Positions 45,770 through 57,240 of a DNA stretch of 64,000 bases are shown one piece after another. The stretch is taken from contig OY740770.1 of NCBI GenBank assembly GCA_963513935.1, forward strand, positions 87,641,267 through 87,705,266, in the 5' to 3' direction. Source of the stretch: Aphrophora alni (taxonomy: Eukaryota > Arthropoda > Insecta > Hemiptera > Aphrophoridae). The translations under genes were made by a program, and so were the position numbers. Position 1 is the stretch's first letter, and the number at the start of each line of letters is the position of its first letter. The notes beneath the pieces were generated by a model. It did no database searches and had not been told where the DNA came from. It saw nothing but the letters and a program-made list of their open reading frames with translations.

Positions 45770-47335
45770 ATATCATGTATATTTCTTATGAAATATTATT
45801 AGTAAATAAGATCAATTAATAAAAAAAATTATACTAAAAATATAACAAACAACATTTTAATAGTTTAGTCGTATTTCTTTTGAAATATTGGCAAGTAAGA
45901 TTAATTATTTCTAAAAATACATAAGAAATATGACTAAAAATCAAACAGGGTTAGGTGTATCTCTTACGAAATATAAATGAACAAGATAAATTAATAACAA
46001 AAATGAAGATATAACATCACCAAACAATAAACAGTATAAGGTATATATTGCTTATGAAATTTTTGTAAATAAGATCAATTAGTTCAAAAATTATACACAG
46101 AGCGATAAAATAAAAATTATCAGAATTAGGTGTTATTCTCATGAAATATTATGGCAATTAAATCCAATATCAATCACAAAAATGCAAAAATTATGTAGGC
46201 CCTACATAAAAACATAACTTACATACTAGATATGTGTAAGCATGGGACATTCTCCAACCAGTAATAAAATATAAATAACCAATAATTAATAACAAGTAAT
46301 AAATAATAAATAATCAATAATTAATAATAAGTTAGTAATAATAAATAATAAATATAAATATGTAAAATGTATTGAAACAATGAAATTGACAATTGAACTT
46401 TATGATTACTCATAGACAATAATAGGCTATGTCAACAGTGAAAAGGATTAAATCAAAATGTGCGTGTCAATCGAATAGATGATACCCCTCTAGGTTAATG
46501 CAGAATAATGAAATAGCAATTCGAAACACGAAACCCCGTTGAACGGAAAAGTAGAATGTATCCCATGATGCCTTGCGGTATCGTCACCTAAGGAAGAAGG
46601 AAGCTTGATCAGTCTCAGTCTTGGTAAAGGAGACTTGAGGGATAGTCCTTGAAGTAAGTCATGTTGGTGCGATGCAAGTTGGCGTCGATTATGGAGCGTT
46701 TAAAGAAATAGTTTTTGAAAGTGACAATGAGGGGAGAGTGGTTAAGTATTAAAGTGACTATAGGATATTCTCACGTGAGAGTAAAGTGAAATAAATATTA
46801 ATGTACCAAGAGTAATCATAATTGGATCATTGAAGTATGAATTAATAAACCAGAGAACTTTTATTCACACGTGTATAGGTTAAGAGAAACTTGTTTTTTA
46901 TAAATAAAATGTAGATTAAGTAATTTCAGGAACAGTACCTAATAATAGTGTCATTGTTTTTAACAGTTAAAATAATAAAAAAGAGAGATTTCTTTAAATT
47001 TAAAATGACTGGCTAGTTTTCTTTGTGTATGAACCACTATCACGTGTCACTGAAACAATTTGTAACTACCGACCAGAGTTTGAACCCTACCTTAGGTAAG
47101 AAATAAAATCATTTCTTTTTCTTTTAAATTAAATTCAATTAGGTAAGTGCAAGCATCTTACAAAATAGCGCCCGAACATAGGGTTAGCTATAAAAGCATC
47201 TTACATATGGAGGAAATAAACAAAATAAGGTAGGTATATTTCATATGAAATATTCGTAAATATGACTAAATAGGCTAAATTCAACAATTATACATAATCT
47301 ACATAAAAATAATAAAACATAACTTACATAGCCTA
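45770..47335. repeat. ~88-bp diverged tandem array in piggyBac 3' region
   Basis: Five neighbouring units begin (G)T(A/C)(G/T)AT...CTTATGAAATATT.. and continue with AA(A)TAAGATCAATTA, at about 45776, 45869, 45956, 46040 and 46129. A further unit at 47232 (GTATATTTCATATGAAATATTCGTAAATA) follows the LTR insertion. The array was therefore split by the LTR at 46231-47209. Confidence 0.7.
46231..47209 (+). mobile_element. LTR of family A with primer-binding site and duplicated LTR end
   Basis: 4-bp duplication TATG (46231-46234 and 47206-47209). The LTR runs 46235-47162, TGTAAGCATGGG...GCATCTTACA (928 bp), with inverted TGTAAG/CTTACA ends. AAA then TAGCGCCCGAACATAGGG follows at 47166-47183, close to a tRNA-Lys-type primer site (TGGCGCCCGAACAGGG). 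Then 22 bp ends with a second GCATCTTACA. It is therefore an LTR, a primer site and a scrap of the downstream LTR end, with no coding region. It may have come from recombination between LTRs or an internal deletion. Confidence 0.75.
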
Positions 47336-47339
47336 TTGA

Positions 47340-48790
47340 ATTATAGATAAACTGTATTTAGTCATCTTCAGACTGAACCCCAGTGTCGGCTGCACAGTTG
47401 AATCATGTTGTGATAGTATGTTCTTTGCAGATGCAAATGTGGTAAGTCTGACACCTTGTTTTCGACTTACGGTGCTTCCGCCAATCACACAATCCGTATC
47501 TTCCTGGTCCTTCAGCAGTCTCAGGTGCTTGTTGTACATCGTCTTCTTCTAGGCCAAGCATTTGATGGATGTTTCTTTCCTGCTGTCCGTGGCGTTCCAT
47601 CAAATAGGGACGGCAAAGTCCATGGGCTATATCCTTGAGGTAATTTCGCCTGACGACATTGAAATTCCCCATTTGATGTTTGTAAACTACAAAGCTATTC
47701 AGACCAGCAATATTTAGGAGGCTGAAAAATACTGTAAGAGGCCAACGATTACTAGTTCTAGCAACCGAATACCTTGCCTTGTATTCATCGGCAACATCGA
47801 CTCCGCCTTTGGTTGAGTTATAAAAGGTTAGTATGTATGGCTTGTTGGCGTCACCAGATTCGGGGTCAATTTCGTTAGTGCTGTGCATAGTTGAGAGTAA
47901 CATCACGACTTTGCTTTTCTTTGGACAGTAAGATAGTAGCGTTGTATTTCCTCTGAAAGCAAACATACTGGTATTTGGTGACTGTATTTTAGTATTTACA
48001 AACTCTGGCGGAATTTCCCACTTGTTTTTGCGTAACGTCCCTACAAGTGTCAACTTGTGGTCTCTTAGGAGTGATTCTGAAGTGGAATAGACGTATACCA
48101 ATTATCCGTCGTAACGTTTCTTCCTGTTCCGCTTACTGGCTGGACTAGTCTGGACACAATAGCCTGAGCAGAGTTTTCAACTTTGAATGGGCCGTCAGGC
48201 TGTTTCCCAGCATACACTTCCATGTTCATCGTATAAAAGGTTTTCGCGCAAGTCATGGCAAATATTTTTATACCATACTTGGCTGGCTTGTTTGGTATGT
48301 ATTGTTTGAAACCGTACCGTCCTCTGAAGGATTCTAAAATTTCATCTATGGTGAGATACTCGCTTGCGGAGAAGTTTGTTTTGCACTTTTCAACAATTTT
48401 TTCAAAAACATCACGTATGGGTGAAAGTTTATCATGTTCCATTCGCTGCCTCCTGGTTCCAGCATCATCAAACCTAACAGCTCTGATGAGAAATTTAAAC
48501 GTCCGTAAGTTCATACAATTGCGAAAGAACTCCACTCCTGTTCCGTCAGTCAACCACAAATCATAAAGATTTAGGTGAGAAGCAGGGAGAACACCCGCCA
48601 TATAAAGAAGGCCTATAAATGCTTCAATTTCTACTTTTGAGGTATCTCTGGGTCGGGTATAGCCTTGCCTTTTTTTTTTTTCAATACGTTGATTTGGGTA
48701 TTTTACTATGTAGTCTATTATGTCATCTGTGAAAAACAGCCTCCAGGATTGAACAGGTGAATTGTAATAATGTGAAAAGTCAGATTCTAA
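47340..48790 (-). pseudogene. piggyBac transposase, catalytic domain and C-terminus
   Basis: From the 5' side: SDFSHYYNSPVQSWRLFFTD at about 48770, KYPNQRIEK and RPRDTSKVEIEAFIGLLYMA, the first-Asp block LTIDEILESFRGRYGFKQYI (normally DEQ...F.GR), GTGRNVTTDNWYTSIPL (second Asp, DNW), LVGTLRKNKWEIPPEF, GGVDVADEYKARYSVARTSN (third Asp), and a C-terminal Cys/His region (RYGLCDW...RCQT). There is a one-base frameshift after TSIPL at about 48085 and another just before the C-terminal cysteine-rich end. This DDD arrangement corresponds to the three catalytic Asp of Trichoplusia piggyBac. It is close to intact apart from these breaks and the upstream LTR. Confidence 0.9.
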
Positions 48791-50340
48791 TATTAACTAA
48801 TTTAAAAGACGCGGTTAGACTTGAGAGATAAGAATTCAAATAATAATTGTATTTAATAAATTCATTTAAAGGAACAAAATAGATTTTCAAGACGAAAAAA
48901 TAAATAACTATGTTTAATATTAGTATAATATAAGAATTACAAGTGTTTATTTTTCTTTACATGTATTTAATAATTTGTGCGAAAAGGTAGGGGTGTGTGA
49001 ACTATTGATAACAGCCAAAATGTGACCGGAAAGAACACTTTTGGAAGTGAGACATTCTCGTGGCGAGGATTCATTCTAAGTCGAACATCTAAGGAGGCCA
49101 GACGTATATAGTTAGAGTCCACCGCTTTGTTGGACAAATCATGTTTTTTTTAAAAAAGAATCTTAGTTAGGGATTTGGACTGAGAAGATGTATTGTATAG
49201 TTAAAGTCGAGGATTAGAACTTTTCAAAATAGTACATGTTCGAAAGTGAGAGACGATATTTTAGTAAGAGATATCTTAGAACAATTTAGTGAGTATAGCG
49301 TGTCGCAAATAAGACAATAGACTATCGCGCGCGCGCAATGTTATAATGGTCGAATAATGAACAGTTAAGGAGTGCGGAAATGAACTATCGAACTAATAAA
49401 CATTTTGAAACACGGTCACATGTTCGAGGGCAAATAAGAAACTCTAATTGTGCGGATGATGCGATATGGACGGACGGACATCATTTGTGCTTCGAGAAGG
49501 AAAATCCACAACAAAAAAGACGGTAAAACAGCGTAATATAACGCTGAAACAAAAAATTCATGTATTTATGTAAAATTTTATATCTAATTTTATTTGTTCT
49601 TAAAAGATTTTGTGATTTAAAGTGTCATTTATGTTTTTTTTTTGAGAAATAACAAAGTAAATCAAGTAAATTTAATGCTAAAGGACAGAATATCATAATC
49701 TGTTTTTTATTTAATAAAATACTTAACAAGTTGCAACTTAAAAATAAATTCATGTTTGAAAAAAGTAGACCTTCTTCAAAGGTAACAATAATAATTTTGA
49801 TTAAGATATATATATTGAATGTATATGTATAATTTAAATGATTTTATGTTTAATAAACCTTTATGTTAATTTCAGCTACAAGTGTTTTCATTGATCAAAT
49901 CCAAAGTCACTGTGAGTACACTTTTAAAAGAGCTTAGCCTACCACCCCTGAGATTAATAAATTCATTAAATTCATTTTTTCTATGTTAAATAACGACGAA
50001 AGTCTGGCTCCCAATATTAATCAATTAACAATAATTAAATACAATTTCAATAAATAAATAACGTAGGAACTCTTCAAGTTCAAAAATAATTTTTTTATTA
50101 TTTTTTAAATAGCTTCACTATTCTGATAAAAGTCATATTTTTAAATCATCGCAATTGTCGCTCAACGTGTGGCATTTTTTAATGAATAAAAGTAACTTTC
50201 AATTCCATGTTAACTAACTCCTTATTTTTAAATCATCACAGAATCAATGTTCACATTAAACCTCACACCTGGAAGTTGCCAAACCAAATTGTGTTCGCCT
50301 GTTCGTCTAGTAACAGGTGGGCAGTGAATGCACTACTTAG
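48779..50340 (+). mobile_element. Family B LTR-type insertion inside piggyBac transposase
   Basis: The piggyBac coding sequence is interrupted here. The same 5-bp TAACT lies at both junctions (about 48796-48800 and 50340-50344), consistent with a target duplication. Inside are the family B blocks shared with 23.4-24.7 kb: TTTAGAACAATTTAGTGA, AAAGACGGTAA, GACCTTCTTCAAAGGTAA, GAGTACACTTTTAAAAG and the TGGCTCCCAA primer-site-like motif at 50005. A GCGCGCGCGC run is at about 49328. No gag/pol is present. Confidence 0.55.
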
Positions 50341-50621
50341 TAACTTTATCTTTACCGGTATACTCAGGCCCTGTCGCAGCAGTAACTTCATCATCATCTC
50401 CAGACTGTTCTGATTGGCTGTCATCTCCTTGAATCTCTAACTGATCCTGATCGTCAACATCTGAAGCTGGTTCATCAATTGACTGGATAATTGCTTCATC
50501 TAAGAATAATTGCCGCCTTATTGTTCCTGGGTTCACGATTCTTTCTTCTTCACGTCGTTCCTCTTTTTCAACACTGTCTAAAAGTCGTAATAGTCTTTCC
50601 TCATCACCCCCACCATCCATG
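50336..50621 (-). pseudogene. piggyBac transposase N-terminus
   Basis: On the - strand, MDGGGDEERLLRLLDSVEKE begins at the ATG at 50621. EERIVNPGTIRRQLFLDEAI and an acidic run (DDQDQLEIQGDDSQSEQSGD) follow, ending YTGKDKVTK at the LTR junction. Acidic, low-complexity N-termini with DE-rich tracts are usual for piggyBac transposases. An in-frame ATG lies nine codons upstream. The preferred start is 50621 because the acidic conserved-looking part begins there. Confidence 0.7.
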
Positions 50622-50650
50622 GCAAAAAATAAAACTTCAATAAACACTAT

Positions 50651-50944
50651 AATCTAACAAAAACAATATAACAACAACGACAAATATAGTAAACACTTTG
50701 TTTTCGTGGTCACACAATTGGCACACACGAGGGGCGCGCTGGGTGTTTTCGACACAGGCGCCATTAGAAGCGTGAATAGGACTGACTTGTAAACAAAAGG
50801 GAAGGACACAACTGCGAGAATGTGTTGTGGACGAGTTCATTTGAAGGTACTGGGGGGGGGGGGAACCACCCGCTTTCACAGTTGCAGCGTTGTGACTTTG
50901 AAAACACATATGAGTGCGTCGAAAAGACCAAGCTTTTTTTTTTA
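50651..50944. other. 5' flank of piggyBac transposase
   Basis: GC-richer stretch with GCGCGCTGGG and a poly-G run near 50850. Probably promoter or terminal DNA of the piggyBac element. It carries the GCGCGCTGGG motif also seen near the other end (45667-45676). Confidence 0.4.
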
Positions 50945-51292
50945 TTCCGCTAAAATTGTTCTGTTTTAAGAACTGTCAAACTACATAGGCTATCATTAAG
51001 TATCAATCATGTCATTTATAAGGTTACCTAACCACAGCTAGTTAAAAAACTACAGGTCAAGGAAGGTCATTATATATATTCCGTTCAGTTTATTAGGAAC
51101 ATTTTTAGCACGAGTTTTTTCCACTAAAATTGTTCTGTTTTAAGAACTGTCAAACTACATAGGCTATCATTAAGTATCAATCATGTCATTTATAAGGTTA
51201 CCTAACCACAGCTAGTTAAAAAACTACAGGTCAAGGAAGGTCATTATATATATTCCGTTCAGTTTATTAGGAACACTTTTAGCACGAGTTTT
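50945..51292. repeat. Near-perfect 174-bp tandem duplication
   Basis: The segment CTAAAATTGTTCTGTTTTAAG ... TTATTAGGAACA(T/C)TTTTAGCACGAGTTTT occurs twice with period 174 (50945-51118 and 51119-51292) and only about two differences seen, so the duplication is recent. Confidence 0.92.
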
Positions 51293-51529
51293 ATTACTAT
51301 GGTGTTGTGATTTTTAGTAGATGTACTGTGTATTTGTTTTTGTTTTTTCAATATTTCTATTATGCTAATAAATATGTTTAAGTGGCTTTTTAAAACCAAT
51401 TTAACTGTCTATATAAAGTACTGAACTTAGCAAATGAATATTTGAACATAACTATGTTAAACTACTAATTTACAAAGTAGTGGCTACTTAGTTAAATATA
51501 GGCTACTGTAATTATGGAAACATTTCAGA

Positions 51530-53350
51530 AAGAGAAAAAAGGATTAGACAGTATTTTATAGATATTGAAGATATCAGTGAAGGATATGAGCCCATTTCTG
51601 AATCTGAAGATGACAAAGCGGACCATCTAAGTTAGTCAGATCACAACACTGCATCTAGTTTTGATAACTGAGATAATGACCAACATTTTCTTCTTGGCAG
51701 TGATCCCACATCAGTAGTTGAGGATAGTGACAGTGATGGTAACGGAGTGGACCCTAGTCGAATGGACATACAAAGTGAGCAGTAATGTGCATACCACAAT
51801 GGATGTCATTATAGGAACAAGATGAGAAGAAAGTGTAAAATAGTAATATTAGGAAATATAAATGGCAAAGACAAAATTAACATTATAAAAAAACTAGTGT
51901 AATAATGAATGTTCGTACCAGATCTGTAAATATTGTTACTTATCTCCCTGTACCAGTTAGAAATGCAAAACAAGCTAAATCTCCTTTATAGTGCTTCCAG
52001 CTTTTTATGGATGACCAAATTCTACAAGTAGTAGTAACAAATACAAATGTTTCTATAAATGAAATATCGGGACAATTTAGTAGGGATAGAGATTGTAGAA
52101 ATACTGATGTGATTGAAATGAAAGCTTTATTAGGCTTTTTTTGCTGGATCAATAAGATCAGGTCACCAAAACATCCAGGAGTTATGGGAATGAGATGAAA
52201 CTGGGTTAGAAATATTTTATGGTACCTTGAACCTTAACAGATTTTTTTTTCACTGGAACTTTCAAATTAATTTGACAACATCACAAATAGGGCAGAGAGA
52301 CGCCAAATGGACAAAATTGCACACTTTAGAGATCTTTTTAAACTATTTGTTAATAACTGTGAAAATACTTCTCATTAAGTGAATTTACAACAATAGATGA
52401 ACAACTGGTTCCGTTTTGATGAATTTGTAATTTTTAGACAGTATTTAAAAAGCAAACCTGCCAAATATGGCATCACTTTGACAGATTCTAAAAAAAATTA
52501 TGTGAAAACTATGGAAGTGTATGTTTGTGTTCAGCCTGAAGGAAGCCCATATGAACTATCTAATATGACAAACGATATAGTTCTGCATTTGGTAAGGACC
52601 ATTGAAGGTACAGGACGAAACGTCACAGCCAACAACTGGTTCACGAACATTCCTCTAGTGAAGTAGTTAGTCAACAAAAAACTATCATACGTTGGCACAA
52701 TTAGGAAAAATAATGTAGAAATACCTCCTGTTATGACACAGAAAGTAAGTGTGGCCTATAGGAGTCATTTTGGTTACAAAGAAAATATGTTATTGGTATG
52801 TTATGGCCTCAAAAATAAAACTGTAGGGCTATTTTGGTGTCTAGTATGCACTGTGATGCCTCTATTGATCCTTCCACTGGCATTCAGATGAAACCTCAAA
52901 TTATAACAGTTTATAACGCCACAAAATCAGTTGTCGACATAGTTGACGAGAAGTGTGCTATATACTCTAATTCTAGAAGGTGTAAAAGATGGCCACTAGT
53001 AATCTTTTACAGGCTTTTAGACATTGCCAGTATTAATGCTCAGATAATATTTTTGTTTTAACAATGTAGAGAACACACATGCAAGGAGAATATTCTTCAA
53101 AGAAATTGGAGTGACACTAGTTCGACCTCATGCTCAAAGAAAGACAACGATTCAATGTCTATCGAAGGCTATATGACAATCTGCATCAAGGGTTGCTGCG
53201 GTGCAAGACAATCAACCCATTGATCCAATACCAGCCAATCCAAGAAACCAACAATGTTCAATATTTCCCAGGAGTAAAGACATAAAAACCAAGATGTTTT
53301 GTGTCATGTGCATAAAACCTATCTGCGGGAAGCATGTGAACCTTGTTTGA
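51530..53350 (+). pseudogene. piggyBac transposase pseudogene, second copy
   Basis: A different, older piggyBac transposase. Acidic N-terminal pieces are at 51540-51780 (RQYFIDIEDISEGYEPISES, VEDSDSDGNGVDPSRMD). FQLFMDDQILQVVVTNTNVS and TDVIEMKALLGFFCWINKIR are at 52000-52190. The first-Asp block IDEQLVPF at about 52394 runs into a stop. YLKSKPAKYGITLTDSKKN and GTGRNVTANNWFTNIPL follow at about 52605-52660, where the catalytic D of DNW is now N. VVDIVDEKCAIYSNSRRCKR (third Asp kept) is at about 52930-52990. At the end is SKDIKTKMFCVMCIKPICGK, a C-terminal Cys-rich DNA-binding domain. There are many stops and frameshifts, and terminal repeats were not located. Confidence 0.85.
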
Positions 53351-53547
53351 TTCGAGGAAATGAACTGTCAGATTAGGTTTATAGGGTTCTTGAAACCAAA
53401 TAATTATTTTTACTGTAGGTATTATTTTATTTTTGATTTAGTTATAAGTACTATAATTACAATGTTTCTTGTGTAGAAAAAAGTTTTAACTTGGATTCTA
53501 ATTATTTTAACTTTTATCAGGAAGAACTTTGTCTTATAATATAACTA

Positions 53548-56107
53548 TACAGTAGAACGTCGATAATTCGGAGGTCAAAAATCCGGACCGTCAATAATCC
53601 GGATTCGTCTCTAGCAAGAAATAAAATTGCGTACATTCTGCCCTTGGCACTAAGAAGCTCCTTACTTTAGAGTGGGTGATGGGAGAATGGTGTGAAGTGA
53701 GGAGAAGGGAGAGGGGCGTGGCCAAGCTCACTGAACCTCCTACGTGACAATCGTCTTGCCACCCGCCAGTCGCGTCAGTCTGCTGACCCTGAGCGGTACT
53801 CTGTGTGTTCACGTTATAGTTTTTGAGCGTTCCATTTGTGATTGTGTTTTCACGTTTTAGTTTTTGAGCGTTCCATTTGTGATTGTGTATACTGTATTTT
53901 TTAATTCATTGTTCTACATCCGTGATGGCATCGAGTTCAAAGAAAAAGCATAACTTTTTGACTGTAGAGACCAAGCTAGAAATTTTAGCGAGGTTAAACA
54001 AAGGTGAAAGTGGGGTGTCACTTGCTAAGATTTATAATGTAGGCACATCCACTATTAGTGATATTAAGGCAAAAACAATTCAGCTGGAACAATTTGCATC
54101 GAAACTCGATTCTGAAGAGGGTACACTGAAAAGAAAAACTGCACGTCCAGCAAATAACAAAGCCTTAGAAGACGCAATGTATAGGCTATCTGGTTCACTC
54201 AAAGGAGAAGCTTAGGAGAACCAATTTCAGGCCCTTTAATTTGTGAAAAAGCCTTGCAATTTAATGAACAGCTTAACGGACCGAAAGATTTCAAAGCTAG
54301 TTCAGGCTGGCTTAAGAACTTCAAAAATAGGCATGGCATTCGACAGTTGGACGTTCAAGGAGAAAAACTTTCCTCTGATTTAGCGGCTGGAATTGCATAC
54401 AAAGAGAAATTTATTAAAGAAGCAGAAGAAAATGGTTACTCAAGGGATGACATATACAATGCTGATGAAACTGGGATAAACTGGCGAGCCCTTCCACGAA
54501 AATCACTAGCATCAAGACGTGAAAAATCTGCTCCTAGTTTTAAAGTGAGTAAGGAGAGAATTACGGCAGTGGTATGTGCTTATGTCAGTGGAACGCACAA
54601 GATAAAATTGTTGTGTATTGGAAAGAGCAAAAAGCCACGATCATTTAAAAATGTGAAAACCTTTCCTGTGGCCTACAAAAATCAAAAAAGTGCATGGATG
54701 GATTCAGCATTTTTTCTGGAATGGTTTAAAGAAGAATTTATCCCTAGTGTGAAAACGTTCCGTAAGCAGACAAGTAAGAGTGGGAAAGTTTTGTTGATTA
54801 TTGATAATGCTCCTACACACCCTCCTATTGATGTATTAAATGAAATCGACAAGAATTTTGAAGTGCAATTTCTCCCACCTAATGTCACTGCAACTCTGCA
54901 GCCAATGGACCAGAGAGTGATTGAGAAGATGAAAAGAAGTTACAGAAAACAACTGCTCCGCCGCCTTTTATTGGCCGAAAAGAAAGAGGAGAGTGTCATC
55001 CAGTTTATAAAGAAGGTGAACCTTAAAGATTGCATTAACATGTTTGCCGATGCATGGGAAAGCCTCACAGAAACCAATTTAAAAAGAGCCTGGAGAAAGT
55101 TATGGCCTTACAATGACGGCAAAGATAATAATCAAGAAGAAGATGGAGATATTGATGGTGCTGTGAATGAAATGACAGACATATTCAGCAAGGTTCCTGG
55201 ATTTGAAGAGTGTGACAAAGATGACGCCATGGAGTGGTTGGCTGTTGATAGCAACGATCCTGGGTACCGGATTTTGACCGACGAAGAAATAGCTGACATG
55301 CTAATAAATGAAGGTATGTACTGTATGTAGCATTTCTTAAACATGTACATTGTACATTCAACATATTTTTACCTTGATATTTTTGTCAAATATCTGAGCT
55401 TGTTCTGGTTTGATACTGTAGTCATTTTTAAATTTTCAGTTACAGTATACAGTATAACTTTACAGAACTGTCCAGTAGGCCTACATATGTTTTTTGCTAA
55501 CATTCTGCTTGTTCCTTTTTTGTACGTACAGTACATACTTAATGTGTAAATGCAACAAACGAGAGCATTTATTTTTTGTTTTTAATCTAAGCAATTCCTT
55601 TCAGAGGATGAGGATACAGAAATAATGGGATCTGATGGTGACGACACAGAAAATGAGACTGAAGAAACCGGGCCAACACATTCTGAAGCGTTTGTGGCAG
55701 CAGAGACATTGATGTCATGGCTGGAGAAACAAAACGAGAGCTCACCCACCCAGTTAATGCTCTTAAAACGGATTAAGGACTTAGCTGCAAAAAAACGAAC
55801 CACTACCGCAGTTCAAAAGCCAATCACTGATTTTTTTATAACTCAAATATGTAGTGTCTGATGTTTTTACTGTACGTTGTACCATGTTGCTATAAATAAA
55901 ATACGATACAGTGCTTGAAAAACATGTTTTTAATTTATAGACCTTATACTCTACCTACCAATAATAGAAAATAATGCAATTTTAAAAACTTTTTTTCTCA
56001 AATAGTGTGTGCTGGCCGTTTTTTAATGTAATTTCGATAATCCGGATAATTTGATAATCCGGATGGGTCCGGTCCCAATTAATCCGGATTATCGACGTTC
56101 TACTGTA
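53548..56107 (+). mobile_element. Complete Tigger (pogo) element, 2,556 bp
   Basis: TA at 53548-53549 and 56106-56107. Inverted ends CAGTAGAACGTCGATAAT-TCGGA and the matching right end differ at one position in about 23. Subterminal GATAATCCGGAT repeats lie at the right end. It holds one two-exon transposase gene. TA target, CAGT ends and transposase type place it in the pogo/Tigger group. Confidence 0.95.
53924..55861 (+). CDS. Tigger transposase (pogo/CENP-B type), two exons, one frame break
   Basis: Exon 1 starts at ATG 53924 (MASSSKKKHNFLTVETKLEI) with a psq/CENP-B-type helix-turn-helix (residues about 10-60, SLAKIYNVGTSTISDIKAK). A CENP-B-like second DNA-binding part follows (GWLKNFKNRHGIRQ). 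The DDE domain has YNADETGINW (first Asp), LLIIDNAPTHPP (second Asp) and LPPNVTATLQPMDQ (third Asp). A five-base insertion, AGGCT at 54183-54187, shifts the frame; the reading continues as IWFTQRRSLGEPISGP. Exon 1 ends at 55313 (donor GTATGT). Exon 2 (55605-55861, after TTTCAG) reads EDEDTEIMGSDGD... and MSWLEKQNESSPTQLMLLKR to a stop. Catalytic residues are intact, but this copy is inactive as read unless the 5-nt break is an assembly error. Confidence 0.9.
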
Positions 56108-56284
56108 TTTTAAATAGGTTAAAATGAACATTAACATATACAAATAATAATTACCTTGTAGAATAAACCTGATTATGATGGTATAAGTACGAACCTTGTT
56201 GAGCTTGTAGCAGTTGCACCAATACTCATTTACATTTACCATATTAGCTCTGAGACAGGTGTTTTTTCTACTAAATTGAAATTT
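56108..56284. other. Short gap between elements
   Basis: No feature beyond the flank of the Tigger and the start of the LINE fragment. Confidence 0.5.
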
Positions 56285-57240
56285 TTACTGTTGTTGTTCC
56301 AATTTTTAAGAACGGTAATAGAGGCGACCCAAACAACTATAAACCTATCTCACTACTTTCCATATTCGCAAAAATATTAGAAAACTTATGTATTTTTGTT
56401 TGCTTAACTTTCTGAACTTCTCTAAACTCCAAGTGAGAATCAATTTGGTTTCAGGGTGGATAGGAACAGTGGAGGTGCTTTACTAAATTTTCTTTCTCAC
56501 ATTTATGAAAATATTAATAGAGGAAGGAGGGTTGGAGGTATGTTTTTGAATCTCAGGAAGGCATTTTACACTGTGGATCACTCTTTTCTGCTCGCCAAAT
56601 TACATAGATATGTAATAAGAGGAGTGGTGTAAGAATGATTTAAGAGTTATTTTGGTCTAAATGTAGATAATTTTGGAGTTCCGCAGGAATCTTTTTTAGG
56701 TGCTTCACTTTTTATAATATAGGTTAATGACTTATGCAATGCTCCCTTTAAAAGTAAAATTACCTCATATGCAGACGACACAGCGTTGTCTTATTGTGGT
56801 GAGTCTTATAATGAAATTAGAATCTCGATGGAACATGATTTAAAATAATTGCAACTGTAGTTTTCAAAAAAACAGGTTCTTATATGTATCCAAGACCAGC
56901 TATATATACGTTTTAATTTATTGAGGAGGGAAAGTTTAATAAATCTGTGAAGTATCATAACACGGGATGTAGTTTTATAAATGAATGTGTGAGTGACTGT
57001 GATTGTGAAATTAATAAGAATGTAGAATCCATAAAGTACTTAGGTTTGTTTATAGAACAGAGGTTTAACTGGAAAGTGCATGTTGTTAAATTAAAACAAG
57101 AGTTATTTGTCAGTCTTTGTAGTTTCTACCTATTAAGGAATGTGTGTTCTTTGTGGATGACTAAAAAAAAATTACCATGCCTTAGTAGAATCTAGGATTC
57201 AGTACGGTATTGGTTGTTGGGGTGGGATTTACTTTCAAAA
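56285..57240 (+). pseudogene. Jockey/CR1-like LINE reverse transcriptase, decayed
   Basis: Frame pieces on +: VPIFKNGNRGDPNNYKPISL and LLSIFAKILENL (P.FK.G......NYRPISLL...K..E), GGMFLNLRKAFYTVDHS (motif A; FLDL.KAFDTVDH, with D to Y), NFGVPQESFLGASLFI, ITSYADDTALSYCG (motif C YADDT intact), VESIKYLGLFIEQRFNWKVH. Several stops and shifts. It lies just before PIGG. Confidence 0.8.

Larger units (their letters stand above)
45625..50650 (-). mobile_element. piggyBac element (minus strand), with two LTR insertions
   Basis: TTAA at 45625-45628 is followed by CCCGGGAGGGGTCGCGTGAG, a piggyBac-type end with repeated GTCGCG(T/C) motifs. The transposase lies on the - strand in two parts: the N-terminus at 50621-50336 and the catalytic and C-terminal part at 48790-47340. 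The space is filled by a family B LTR insertion (about 48784-50334). The 3' part carries a tandem array and a family A LTR (46235-47205). I did not find the opposite terminus: the expected GGG-TTAA is absent to 51.5 kb, so the right end may be lost. Confidence 0.75.

Noticed and set aside
54682..54888. Minus-strand frame inside the Tigger gene
   Set aside because: Shadow of the transposase reading frame on the other strand.
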